From Azospirillum sp. TSH64 (GTDB lineage Bacteria > Pseudomonadota > Alphaproteobacteria > Azospirillales > Azospirillaceae), in NCBI RefSeq assembly GCF_003116035.1, contig NZ_LGQW01000015.1, positions 1,300,568 to 1,364,567 of the forward strand: a stretch of DNA of 64,000 bases, written 5' to 3'. Positions 37,704-53,053 of this stretch are shown here, one piece after another. A program made the position numbers and the translations under genes. The first letter of the stretch is position 1; every line of letters begins with the position of its first letter. The notes beneath the pieces are model-generated. The model searched no databases, had not been told where the DNA came from, and saw only the letters and a program-made list of their open reading frames with translations.

Positions 37704-38364
37704 GAGACGACGTTCCAGCGGATGTGGGTTCTTCGGCGGCGATGCCTTCGATGAAGGCGTGGATCAGTTGCTTCAGGGACTGGAGGGACGAAACCCCCAT
37801 CAGCAGGGCGATGTAGCCGCGGATGCTGCGGCTGCGGATGGTGAAATCGATGTAGAGGAACAGCACCAGCTCATCGCCGCTGCCGACCTTGTCCTTGAGG
37901 ATGTTGGCGCCATCGCCGCGCAGCACCGCCGGCAGCGAGATGGTCAGCCGGTCCTTCAGCGCGTTGGCGACGACGACCAGGCAACCGTTGAGGATGATGT
38001 TGCCGATCTCAGCGAGGGCGTCCTGCTCCAGATCGACGATTTCCGCCAGGGTCAGGTCGCCGCCCAGAACCGCACGGGCCAGTTCCAGGCTGTTGGCCTC
38101 CGGAAAGATCAGCATGGCGCGGCCGTCGAAGGAGCCCTGGAACTGCTGCTCCACCGCCACCAGCCCGCTGCGCTCGCGCGCGGCCAGGAAATCGGAAGCC
38201 TCCTGCCGGCTGACGATGTCCACGGTCGGCACGGACAGCAGAACCTGGTCGTTGACCATGCGGCTGAGATGGGTGGCGGCGCGGCCGACCCCCATATTCA
38301 CCAACTCGGTCAGCGCATCGCGCTCCAGGTCGGTCAGTTCCACCATCTCTCGGCGCCTGTTCAT
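37684..38364 (-). CDS. CheC-like phosphatase
   Basis: 226 residues of the CheC/CheX/FliY family. Two copies of the phosphatase helix with the key Glu and Asn are visible: ERDALTELVNMGVGRAA (Glu20, Asn23) and EQDALAEIGNIILNG (Glu119, Asn122). CheC proteins dephosphorylate receiver domains such as CheY-P. As first gene of an operon with a histidine kinase and a single receiver, it most likely resets that receiver (inference). The start may alternatively be the ATG six codons later. Confidence 0.88.
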   Translation of the reverse strand: MNRRREMVELTDLERDALTELVNMGVGRAATHLSRMVNDQVLLSVPTVDIVSRQEASDFLAARERSGLVAVEQQFQGSFDGRAMLIFPEANSLELARAVLGGDLTLAEIVDLEQDALAEIGNIILNGCLVVVANALKDRLTISLPAVLRGDGANILKDKVGSGDELVLFLYIDFTIRSRSIRGYIALLMGVSSLQSLKQLIHAFIEGIAAEEPTSAGTSSHGSQIA

Positions 38365-38741
38365 CTTGGTCTCGGCTTCTCAACCGGCGCCGCCGGGCGG
38401 TCGCATCACAAATGTGGCCTATCGATGGGAAAAAAGGCACCCCCGTCAATGTCATATGTTAATTCCGCGACGCCATAGCCGATATAGCCGCCCACTTCCC
38501 ACAATGGTCAGCCCAGCAATCCACCATCCAAAGACCCAGCTTCGGAACCTTTGGCAAGTCGCTGGGATTTTTGCGCAATATTGCTTAAGACGCGAAACTA
38601 AATGACCGGCGCGGTGTTGTGGGGCGGGACAGTCCCTCAAGGCGGGGATACCTCACAAGGGACTTGTCCTCGGGGGGATGGCGACTCCACATGTAGGGGC
38701 GGCGTCCGCCTGCGATGGGCGCCATGTCTTAGGAGACGTCG
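38365..38741. other. Divergent intergenic region, CheC operon / DUF2076 gene
   Basis: 377 bp with no credible gene; frames here are short and lack ribosome sites. It must carry both divergent promoters. A perfect 10-bp palindrome GCAATATTGC lies at 38575-38584 in a relatively AT-rich stretch (about 38560-38605). I see no known operator. Confidence 0.5.
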
Positions 38742-39542
38742 ATGACCCCCGAGGAACGCACGCTTCTGTCCGACCTGTTCCGTCGCCTGCGCGATGTGGA
38801 GTCCCAGCAGACCTCCCAGCCGCGCGACGCCGAAGCGGAGGACTTCATCCGCCGGTCGGTGCAGGACCAGCCGCTGTCGTCCTACTACATGGCGCAGACC
38901 GTCCTGGTGCAGCAGCAGGCGCTGACCGCGGCACAGACCCGGATCGAGGAGCTGGAACGCCAGATGCGCGAGCGTTCGGCCCAGCCGGCCCAGTCCGGCG
39001 GCAGCTTCCTGTCGAACGCGCTCGGCATTGGACGCAGCCCGTGGGGCCGTGGGGCCGAACCTTCCCCTGCCCCCTCCTATCCGCAGGCGCCGCAGGGGCA
39101 GCCGCAGCAACAGCCGGCCGCCGGCCGCAGCCCGTGGGGAGCGGCGCCGGGTGCCGCCTATCCGCAGCAGCAATACAGTCCCTCCCCCGTCCCGCAGCCG
39201 GGCATGGCGCCGCGCGGCGGCGGATTCTTCGCCGGTGCGGCGCAGACGGCGGCCGGCGTGGCCGGCGGCATGCTGGCGGCGAGCGCCATCTCCTCCCTGC
39301 TGCACCATTCGCCCGGCCCCTTCGGTACGGCGATGGCACAGCCGATGGCCGGCGAAACGATCAACGAGACGGTGATCACCAACAACTACTACGGCGACGA
39401 CCAGGGTCCGCAAAGCGATGCGGGCGGCGACACGGCACAGGATGCCGCTTATGCGCCCGATCCGCCGCCGGCCGACGATGCATCGTACGACGATCCGTCC
39501 TTCGACGATGGCGGCAGCGGCGGGGACGATTCCTGGATCTGA
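38742..39542 (+). CDS. DUF2076 family protein
   Basis: 266 residues. The N-terminal MTPEERTLLSDLFRRLRDVE and DFIRRSVQDQPLSSYYMAQT, followed by a short coiled coil (about 60-85), match DUF2076 (PF09849). The middle is rich in Pro, Gln and Gly (SPWGRGAEP is repeated as SPWGAAPG). Near residues 160-185 a hydrophobic Ala/Gly segment could insert in or lie on a membrane. The C-terminus is acidic and Asp/Gly-rich. Function is unknown in all members. The spacing of the ATG to AGGAG (38731-38735) supports the start. Confidence 0.88.
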   Translation: MTPEERTLLSDLFRRLRDVESQQTSQPRDAEAEDFIRRSVQDQPLSSYYMAQTVLVQQQALTAAQTRIEELERQMRERSAQPAQSGGSFLSNALGIGRSPWGRGAEPSPAPSYPQAPQGQPQQQPAAGRSPWGAAPGAAYPQQQYSPSPVPQPGMAPRGGGFFAGAAQTAAGVAGGMLAASAISSLLHHSPGPFGTAMAQPMAGETINETVITNNYYGDDQGPQSDAGGDTAQDAAYAPDPPPADDASYDDPSFDDGGSGGDDSWI

Positions 39543-39846
39543 GTCCACAGTCCACGGTTGCGGGCCAAGTCCGGTCCGGCCCGCGATTCCGCAGTCTGCG
39601 ATTGCCTATTGCGTTGCAGACTGCAGCGTCGATGGATGGCTTCCTCCTGACGATCCGAGCCATGGTTAACAGGCGTGGGTTAACAGGTGCGCGATCCGTG
39701 AGCGGTGGACGGGGCCGATCACGGCCGCATGCCGGAACAGTCCTTCACACGCATAAGGTCTTTCCCTGATCGAGAGCTTTACCGTCCTGCTTTGGTATGA
39801 GCCTTGCGCCCTTGGTCGCGGTTCAGTTCAAACGGAAACACCATCC
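39543..39846. other. Intergenic region after the DUF2076 gene
   Basis: 304 bp with no convincing coding frame. The only structure noticed is a pair of AGTCCAC words just after the DUF2076 stop (39542-39555) and a TTAACAGG(C/T)G word occurring twice (about 39665-39688). No terminator-like hairpin with a T run was found. Confidence 0.45.
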
Positions 39847-40044
39847 ATGGCCATCACCGTCACCATCGCCCCCTGCCGCGCCGACCGGTCGTCGAATGGC
39901 CGGATGCGGCTGCCGCTTCAACTACTTGAGATCGCCCAGGCGATGTCGGACGATTGCGACGGGGATCCGATCCATATTCTGGACTCGGACGGCCAGGAGG
40001 CTGCGGTGATCGGCCGGCGCGAGGTCGAGATCGAGCTTTTCTGA
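39847..40044 (+). CDS. Small hypothetical protein (65 aa)
   Basis: The product starts MAITVTIAPCRADRSSNGRM and ends RREVEIELF. It has a short beta-rich C-terminal half (DPIHILDSDGQEAAVIGRREV) reminiscent of small antitoxin- or barrel-like proteins, but no family is recognised and no toxin-like partner lies beside it. CGGAAAC about 10 nt upstream is a weak ribosome site. Codon use is normal for the region. It stops 27 bp before the convergent HD-GYP gene. Confidence 0.55.
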   Translation: MAITVTIAPCRADRSSNGRMRLPLQLLEIAQAMSDDCDGDPIHILDSDGQEAAVIGRREVEIELF

Positions 40045-40071
40045 GGATGGGCGCCACATGGTGCGCGATCC

Positions 40072-41198
40072 TCACTCCTCGTCCTTGTAACGGCTGGCGA
40101 TGTCGGTGAACTCGTCCTCCAGGGCGTTGAAGGCGTCGACAACGGCGGGATCGAAATGGCTGCCGCTGCCTTCACGGATGATGGAGGCCGCCTGTTCGTG
40201 CGGGAAGGGCGGCTTGTAGCAGCGGCGGCTGATCAGCGCATCGTACACGTCGGCGACCGCCATCAGGCGGGCCGACAGCGGGATCGCCTCTCCCGCCAAG
40301 CCCTGGGGATAGCCGGTGCCGTCCCAGCGCTCGTGGTGGCCATGGGCGATCTCCCGCGCGATGCGCAGGAACGAGCTTCCGCCGGTGATGGCGAGGTCTG
40401 TCTGTCCCTCGGCGGCGAAAATGGCGTCATGTCCCAGGGCTGCGTGGGTCTTCATCACCTCGAACTCGGCGTCGCTGAGCTTGCCCGGCTTCAGCAGGAT
40501 CGAATCCGGGATGCCGACCTTGCCGACATCGTGCAGCGGCGCCGATTTGTAGAGCAGCTCGATGGTTTCCTCGTCCAGCTGGCCGGCATAGCGCGGGTCG
40601 CGGCTGAGATGGAGGGCGAGCGCCAGCACATAGTTCTGGGTCCGGCGGATGTGGTTGCCGGTTTCGTTGTCGCGGGTTTCCGCCAGCGAGGCCATGGCGC
40701 GGATGGTGGCATCCTGGGCGCGCAGCAGGTCGCGGGTGCGTTCCGCCACACGATCCTCCAGCTGCCTGTTCTGGTCGGCGAGCGCGCGTTGCGCCTCGCG
40801 GAGCGCGATGTGGGTGCGGACGCGCGCCAGCATCACCGGCGGGGAGATCGGCTTGGTGATGTAATCGACGGCTCCCACCTCGAACCCGCGGGTCTCGTCA
40901 TGGACCTGCCCCATTGCGGTGATGAAGATCACCGGCACGCCGCGGGTGCGGGCGTCGCTTTTGAGCCTCCGGCAGACCTCGACGCCGTCCATGCCCGGCA
41001 TCATCACGTCCAGCAGGATCAGGTCGGGCAGCGGGTCGCCGGCCAGACGGGCAAGCGCCTGCGGGCCGTCCTTCGCCACGATCAGGCCGTAGCTGTCGCG
41101 CAACAGATCGGCCATGACCTTCAGGTTGATCGGCTCGTCGTCGACGATCAGGATGCGCGGCTTGTCGCCGTTCGGCTGTCCGACCGGGGGCGGCAGGC

Positions 41199-41202
<4 letters not shown>
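40072..41202 (-). CDS. Response regulator with HD-GYP domain (c-di-GMP phosphodiesterase)
   Basis: 376 residues. Receiver domain with DDEP at about 21-24 and phospho-acceptor Asp65 in [13 protein letters not shown], a helical linker (about 135-165), then an HD-GYP domain with HD at His224-Asp225 ([11 protein letters not shown]), HHERWDG and GYP at about 297-299. The motifs needed for hydrolysis of cyclic di-GMP are present. The ATG overlaps the stop of the hybrid kinase by 4 nt, so it is the terminal output of that operon: kinase activity should set c-di-GMP level and thus motility or biofilm formation (inference). Confidence 0.93.
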
Positions 41203-45134
<3,932 letters not shown>

Positions 45135-45138
45135 GCGG

Positions 45139-46323
45139 TCAGCGTTCCGTCAGCAGAGCAACCGTCATCGTCTGGTTGTGCAACCGGCAATCGACCAGAT
45201 CACGCATCGGCCCGATCTCTCCATAGGAATAGAAGCCGGCCAGCACGGTGCCGGCCCCCATCCGGTCGGCCACCGCCTGCACCTCCTCCTCCACCCGGTC
45301 GCCCATCACCAGCTTGCGTCCGACGCAGCTGGTCAACAGGGCGAACCGGCCATCTGCCGCTTCGGCGGCTGGCTCGGCAGCCATTCCGGCAGTCGTGCCG
45401 ACCGTCAGAGCGCCGGCACTGGCGGCGGAGGCGATGGCGCCGGCCTGCTCCGCCCCGTCGACCAGCCCATCGGTGCTGGCATGCATCAGCCGCAGATAGA
45501 AGCCTTCCTCCACCGTGCCGGCCAGGATCAGCCCGCCGGCCGCCTCGTCGATGCCGAGGATGGTGCGGATCAGCCCGACCGAATCATGGTTGCCGTTCAG
45601 CAGCTCGAAGGGGAACAGCAGCCCGGATGCCGGCAGGTCGCGGGCATAATCGCCGAGATAGCGCTTGTAGACGTTCAGTGCCGGTTCGCCGTCCAGCTGG
45701 AGCAGCAGGTTGCCGACCGCCTTCGTCACCTTGCGCGCCGGCCCGAACGGCTCCCACCCGCCGACGGAACCGAGGCCGAGATGCACGGAATCGCCGTACA
45801 GCCCGACTGCCACCGCCCGCGCGTCGGACACGCCGGACGGTCCCAGCACCAGCGTGCGGACGAAAGCACCGCCGTCGCCGGCCAGTCCGCCCGATACCGG
45901 CACGCCGGATGGCAGGCGCGACGACAGCCCGTCGATCAGCGCACTGCCATTGACGCCGACGCCGCGGGCGAACAGCAGCACCCCCGACAGGCCCGGCCGG
46001 GCGGTCAGCGCCTCCCCGAGCGCTTCGCCCGCGCGCTGGCTGTCGTCGGAGGATGCGATGCCGGCCTCCGTGGCGAAGACCGCGGTGCACTTGTCGAAGC
46101 GGATGGCGGTCGTGATGCAGGAACCGTCGAGGACGCTGTCCCCGGCGATCTCACCCGCCGTGCTGCATCCCACCCTTATCGCCTCAGGGTAGGCGGCAGC
46201 CAGCCGGTTGGCGAAGCCTGGACTGTCGAAGATGTCGATGGAGCCGAAAACCAGAACGAGATCGGCGGTCCGCGGAGACAGATCCGCCCCCGGGGGTGCA
46301 AACGCCGATTGCCAGACCCGCAT
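45139..46323 (-). CDS. FIST-domain signal-sensing protein
   Basis: 394 residues. The FIST N domain ([34 protein letters not shown]) and FIST C domain ([27 protein letters not shown]) are complete. FIST proteins are predicted small-molecule, probably amino-acid, sensors linked to signalling. It has no membrane segment. The start is chosen at MRVWQSAF, with GGGGAG just upstream; ATGs 4 and 14 codons earlier in frame are alternatives. It is the first gene of an operon with the hybrid kinase and HD-GYP regulator and probably feeds ligand information to them. Confidence 0.9.
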   Translation of the reverse strand: MRVWQSAFAPPGADLSPRTADLVLVFGSIDIFDSPGFANRLAAAYPEAIRVGCSTAGEIAGDSVLDGSCITTAIRFDKCTAVFATEAGIASSDDSQRAGEALGEALTARPGLSGVLLFARGVGVNGSALIDGLSSRLPSGVPVSGGLAGDGGAFVRTLVLGPSGVSDARAVAVGLYGDSVHLGLGSVGGWEPFGPARKVTKAVGNLLLQLDGEPALNVYKRYLGDYARDLPASGLLFPFELLNGNHDSVGLIRTILGIDEAAGGLILAGTVEEGFYLRLMHASTDGLVDGAEQAGAIASAASAGALTVGTTAGMAAEPAAEAADGRFALLTSCVGRKLVMGDRVEEEVQAVADRMGAGTVLAGFYSYGEIGPMRDLVDCRLHNQTMTVALLTER

Positions 46324-46667
46324 GCCTCTCCCCATCGTCGATGACTTCCAGTCCGAGACTATCATGCAGCTGTGATCGCGAAGAGACTCTATAACGTTGG
46401 TGGGCTGCGGATGGTCATAATGACGCATGTTAAGTTCACCATCCGAACAGGGTGTGACGATTGGATTATGACCGGCAAAGGCAGAAAATGAGAGTTCCCC
46501 CGTAAGGATCTGTCAACCACACTGCGGTATGGTTGGGCGGCCAAGCAGTGTGGGTCGGAACAATCCCTGGGAGTGGGGGAGCGGTCCGCAGCCGGCGGGA
46601 ACCAACGAATTGGGCAGAATGGGTGGAAAGCCCGGCCTAGACGCACTTTCCGGGGAGCAGGACGCAT
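46324..46667. other. Divergent intergenic region, FIST operon / chemoreceptor
   Basis: 344 bp with no credible gene. It contains the inverted repeat listed separately and a relatively AT-rich part at about 46365-46490, where promoters for the FIST operon are likely. No known operator was recognised. Confidence 0.5.
46517..46553. promoter_or_regulatory. Inverted repeat upstream of the third chemoreceptor
   Basis: CCACACTGC (46517-46525) and GCAGTGTGG (46545-46553) are perfect 9-bp arms, 19 bp apart. It could form a hairpin or bind a dimeric regulator with half-sites about 28 bp apart centre to centre. It lies about 115 bp before the chemoreceptor start. Confidence 0.45.
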
Positions 46668-49304
46668 ATGACGATGAACGCGCGCGACGATACCACCGTG
46701 CCCCACCACCCAACAGGTGCCGCAGGCGGCCGCAGGCTGGGCGTGCGCGGCAAGCTTCTGCTCGCCTTCGCCGGCATGGCCGGCATGACGGTCGCCGCCA
46801 GCATGGTCGGGCTGACCTCCTTCTCGGCGGTGGAACGGCCGCTGACGCAGATCGTCGGCACCGGCCTGCCGGAGATGGAGCTGGCGAAGCGCCTGTCCGG
46901 CGAGAGCAGCGGCATCGCCGCTGCCGCGCCGGTGCTTGCCGCCGCCGAAAGCCAGAGCGAGCGCGAGCGCGTCTATGGCGAGATCATGGGCAACGGCAAG
47001 GCGCTGGGCGCCCTGGTGGAGGAACTGGCCACCCACCGGTCCGGCGATCCGCGGATCGGCGAACTGCGCGCCAAGACCCAGGGGCTGATCGCGACGCTGG
47101 AACGCGGCAACGCCGCCGCCAACCTGCGCCTGTCCGTCCGCGGCACGCGCGAGACAATGGCGGTCGATCTGGCCAAGTCCTACGACGCCTTCCTCGCCAA
47201 CCTCGCTCCGCTGACCGAGCGGGCCGGCGCCACGCTGCGCGGCAAGGGCGAGACGCTGGACAGCAGCACCGAGCGTGACATGAATTCGCTGGGCGATGCT
47301 ATCCGCTCGCTGATCACGATGTATGAGGTGCGTGGCGACTTGGGGCTCGCATCGGAAGCGCTGACGCGCACCGGTGGTGCCGAAACCGCCTTCGCCGTCA
47401 CCCAGTTCCAGCAGAATTATCTGGAAGCGGCCGCCCGCATGGTCAGCGCCACCGCCCAGATCGGCAGCCGGCTGAGCAAGGAGACCTCCGACGGGCTGGA
47501 CGCCTTCTTCCTGCTGGGCGACGGCGCCGACGGCGTCTTCGACATGCGCCGCAAGGCGCTGGAACTGCCGGCCGGCAGCGCCGAGCGCGATGCCATCCGC
47601 CAGAGGACGACCGAGGTCCTGGCCGATGCCGCCCGCCGGCAGGCCGCTCTGCTGGACCAGATGGAATCGCCGCTGATGCGGCTGAAGGCCGAGATCAAGC
47701 TGTCGAGCGTCAACATCCGGTCGCAGACCCGTGACTCGATGCAGGATCTGCTGGGGGACGGTCTGGCCCGCTTCCGCACATATCTGGAACTGTCGACCTA
47801 CGCCGCCGCCACCGTCGGTGCGCTGAACGAAGCGACGCAGGCGCCCAGCGCCGACCGGCTCGCCATGCTGGAAACCCGTTTCACCGCCGCCGCCAAGGCG
47901 ATGGAGGAGCGGCTGAAGGCACTCCAGGCAGCCGGCGACGACGGGCTGCCGAAGCTGGTGAAGAGTGCCGAACTGCTGGCCGGCTTCGGCAAGGGCGACA
48001 ACAGCCTGTTCAAGCTGCGCCGCTCCGAACTCGGCGCCGCCGCGGAGAACGAGAAGGTGCTGGCGGAGAACCGCCAGATCGCCCAGCAGTTCGCCGGCAT
48101 GGTCGACGGCCAGATCGCCGCGATGAAGCAGGAGGCGGACACCGCCGCCGCCGGGGCCACCGACGCCCTGTCGGCCGGCCGCAAGATGCTGATCCTGTTC
48201 GCGGTCGCCAGCCTGATCGGCGCTGCGGCGCTGGCCTGGTTCGTGGTCGGCCGCAACATCGTCGCGCGCCTCAGCCAACTGTCCGATGCTATGCGGGCGA
48301 TTGCCGCCGGCAACCTGAACGCGCCGATCCCCGCTGCCGGCTCCGACGAGATCGGCGATATGACCCGCGCCCTGATGGTCTTCCGCGACACCGCCAACGA
48401 GGCGAATGCCGCCAATGCGCGGGCCGAGGCCGAACGCGGCCGTGCCGCCGGCGAGCGCCGCCGCGCCATGGTCGAGATGGCCGAGAACTTCGAGAGCAGC
48501 GTGCGCGGCGTGCTGGACCGCGTCGCACGCGCCGCCGGCGAGATGCAGGACATGGCCCAGCGGATGAGCCGCAACGCCGAGGCCACCACCGGCGAGGCGG
48601 CAACCGCCGCCAGCACGTCCCAGCAGGCCGAAGGCAGCGTCAAGGCGGTCGCCGCCGCGACGGAGGAGCTGTCGGCCTCGATCCAGGAGATCGGCAGCCA
48701 GGTCCACGCATCCAGCCAGATCGCCCGCAAGGCGGCGACCGAGGCCGAGCGCACCGACCGCACGGTGGAGGGCCTGTCGCAGTCGGCCAACAAGATCGGC
48801 GAGGTGGTGCAGCTCATCAACGACATCGCCAGCCAGACCAATTTGCTGGCACTGAACGCCACCATCGAGGCGGCCCGCGCCGGCGAGGCCGGCAAGGGCT
48901 TCGCCGTGGTGGCGAGCGAGGTGAAGAGCCTCGCCAACCAGACCGGCAAGGCGACGGAGGAGATCTCCAGCCAGATCCAGGCGATGCAGGCGGTGACCCA
49001 GGATGCGGTGGACGCGATCCGCTCCATCGCCGGCACCATCCGCGAGATCAACGAGATCGCCGCCACCGTCGCCGCCTCGGTCGAACAGCAGAGTGCGGCC
49101 ACCCGCGAGATCGCCCGCAATGTCGGCGAGGCGGCCGACGGCACCCAGCATGTCCGGCGCAACATCGACAGCGTCGCCCGCGCCGCCGCTGAGTCCGGCG
49201 AGTCCGCCACCCGCGTGCTGACCGCCTCCTCCACCGTCGCGGATGAGGTGCGCTCGCTGGGCTCGCAGGTCGACAGTCTGGTCAACCGCATGCGGGCGGG
49301 CTGA
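46668..49304 (+). CDS. Transmembrane methyl-accepting chemotaxis protein with long sensor region
   Basis: 878 residues, built like the chemoreceptor at 22498-25176. A first transmembrane helix (about 29-50: LLLAFAGMAGMTVAASMVGL) precedes a long helical sensor (about 50-505). A second helix (about 506-528) leads to HAMP (about 530-585) and the signalling domain with the tip [19 protein letters not shown] near 725. GGGGAG lies about 10 nt before the ATG. The ligand is unknown. Similarity of plan and length suggests the two receptors form a paralogous family. A bidirectional terminator follows. Confidence 0.92.
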   Translation: MTMNARDDTTVPHHPTGAAGGRRLGVRGKLLLAFAGMAGMTVAASMVGLTSFSAVERPLTQIVGTGLPEMELAKRLSGESSGIAAAAPVLAAAESQSERERVYGEIMGNGKALGALVEELATHRSGDPRIGELRAKTQGLIATLERGNAAANLRLSVRGTRETMAVDLAKSYDAFLANLAPLTERAGATLRGKGETLDSSTERDMNSLGDAIRSLITMYEVRGDLGLASEALTRTGGAETAFAVTQFQQNYLEAAARMVSATAQIGSRLSKETSDGLDAFFLLGDGADGVFDMRRKALELPAGSAERDAIRQRTTEVLADAARRQAALLDQMESPLMRLKAEIKLSSVNIRSQTRDSMQDLLGDGLARFRTYLELSTYAAATVGALNEATQAPSADRLAMLETRFTAAAKAMEERLKALQAAGDDGLPKLVKSAELLAGFGKGDNSLFKLRRSELGAAAENEKVLAENRQIAQQFAGMVDGQIAAMKQEADTAAAGATDALSAGRKMLILFAVASLIGAAALAWFVVGRNIVARLSQLSDAMRAIAAGNLNAPIPAAGSDEIGDMTRALMVFRDTANEANAANARAEAERGRAAGERRRAMVEMAENFESSVRGVLDRVARAAGEMQDMAQRMSRNAEATTGEAATAASTSQQAEGSVKAVAAATEELSASIQEIGSQVHASSQIARKAATEAERTDRTVEGLSQSANKIGEVVQLINDIASQTNLLALNATIEAARAGEAGKGFAVVASEVKSLANQTGKATEEISSQIQAMQAVTQDAVDAIRSIAGTIREINEIAATVAASVEQQSAATREIARNVGEAADGTQHVRRNIDSVARAAAESGESATRVLTASSTVADEVRSLGSQVDSLVNRMRAG

Positions 49305-49350
49305 CCGGGCCGCCGGGACCGCAAATAGCCAAAAACAGAACCGAAAGAAA

Positions 49351-49386
49351 AAAGCCCCTCTCCCGTCAGCGGAGAGGGGCTTTTCT
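49351..49386. terminator. Bidirectional terminator between chemoreceptor and peptide gene
   Basis: A 12-bp stem AAGCCCCTCTCC (49352-49363) and GGAGAGGGGCTT (49371-49382) is flanked by an A run on the left and TTTT on the right, so it can stop transcription from both convergent genes. Confidence 0.92.
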
Positions 49387-49406
49387 CATGCGGAGACCGT
49401 CGCTGG

Positions 49407-49598
49407 TCAGCGCCGGGTCCCGACCGTGATCGGGCGCCAGATCACCGCGGCGCCGGCACCGGCACCGCAGGCGCCGCCGCAGAATTCCTCATGGGTGTCG
49501 GTGGCGCCGCCCTGCGTGCCGCGGTTGCCCTGGGTACCGGTGGCCGTCCGCTCTTGATGCGGTTGGGCCATCTGTTGCTGCTGTGACTGAGTGGTCAT
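49407..49598 (-). CDS. Small peptide, 63 aa, Gln-rich leader and Cys pair
   Basis: The product starts MTTQSQQQQMAQPHQERTAT. Its middle is Gly/Thr/Gln-rich, then comes HEEFCGGACGAGAGAAVIW with two Cys four residues apart, and the end is [15 protein letters not shown] lies only 9 nt before the ATG and a terminator follows the stop, so it is a true free-standing transcription unit. No family is recognised. A Gly-rich, two-cysteine C-terminal core after a hydrophilic leader resembles a peptide precursor. No modification or export enzyme lies next to it, and a structural or metal-binding peptide is equally possible. Confidence 0.62.
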   Translation of the reverse strand: MTTQSQQQQMAQPHQERTATGTQGNRGTQGGATDTHEEFCGGACGAGAGAAVIWRPITVGTRR

Positions 49599-49792
49599 AC
49601 CATTTCTCCTCTCGGGGAGGCATGAGGTATCAAAATAATCACCGACGATCAACTGTGATTTTCGGCAGATCTGTCGTGACTTATTTTGGTCTCAACACCA
49701 ATGGCCGAGCTTTGTTTTGCGATGCCGAAGAGTTGATCGTGCATCGCACAAGAAAAGGACAAGATGGACCAAGCCATTCGTCCGCAAACATA

Positions 49793-49827
49793 AAACGCCC
49801 TTCCTCGCGGCGGAGGAAGGGCGTTTT
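49793..49827. terminator. Terminator of ppc
   Basis: A stem of at least 11 bp (CGCCCTTCCTC about 49796-49806, GAGGAAGGGCG 49813-49823) is flanked by AAA and TTTTT, working in both orientations. It lies about 65 bp beyond the ppc stop on the minus strand. Confidence 0.88.
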
Positions 49828-49890
49828 TGTCGGAAACCATGCGGCGGAACGTCGCCCGCCGCTGCGTTGCGGCAAGAAAACGGCGGGAGA

Positions 49891-52662
<2,772 letters not shown>

Positions 52663-53053
52663 GGGCGACGGTTTCCTGGTCGAGGATGGACGGATACGGG
52701 TCGATGCGCGAACGAGGATGATCATTTTTCGGGCAGGAGGTGCCCCCTGCACGCGAAGTGGTCAGACCATCGGCGACAGCATGCCGATTCTGTCGGAAGT
52801 TTCAACCGTCCGTGTGCTGGTGCGAGATAATTTCCATAAGTCGCAGCGCTGTGAAATGCGACGTCGCATATCCCATCTCTGCCCACCTCCCTCCCCAGCT
52901 TGGGGACACGGCTCGAATGGGCGGTGTGCCGGAGCCAAGCCCACGAAATCCTTTCAATGGCCGGCGTCCGAACCCTACTATGGTCCGGTGCCATTCCGAG
53001 GCGCCCGCTGTTCCCGTTGCGCCGACTTACAGACCGAAGAGCCAAGGCAAGCG
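52663..53053. other. Divergent intergenic region, ppc / accessory island
   Basis: 391 bp. Frames here are weak and lack ribosome sites. Promoters for ppc (minus) and the following plus-strand gene must lie here. A perfect 14-bp palindrome is listed separately. A CCCACCTCCCTCCCC stretch near 52880-52895 resembles half of the REP-like element at 33.3 kb. Confidence 0.5.
52856..52869. promoter_or_regulatory. Perfect 14-bp palindrome ATGCGACGTCGCAT
   Basis: Fully symmetric with no spacer, about 195 bp upstream of both neighbouring start codons. It fits a dimeric regulator site (ppc or the divergent gene), though CG-rich palindromes also arise by chance in this genome. Confidence 0.4.

Noticed and set aside
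46389..49151. 920-codon minus-strand frame opposite the third chemoreceptor
   Set aside because: The plus strand has complete TM, HAMP and signalling motifs and a ribosome site; the minus frame is low-complexity Gly/His/Arg-rich, typical of antisense in GC-rich DNA.
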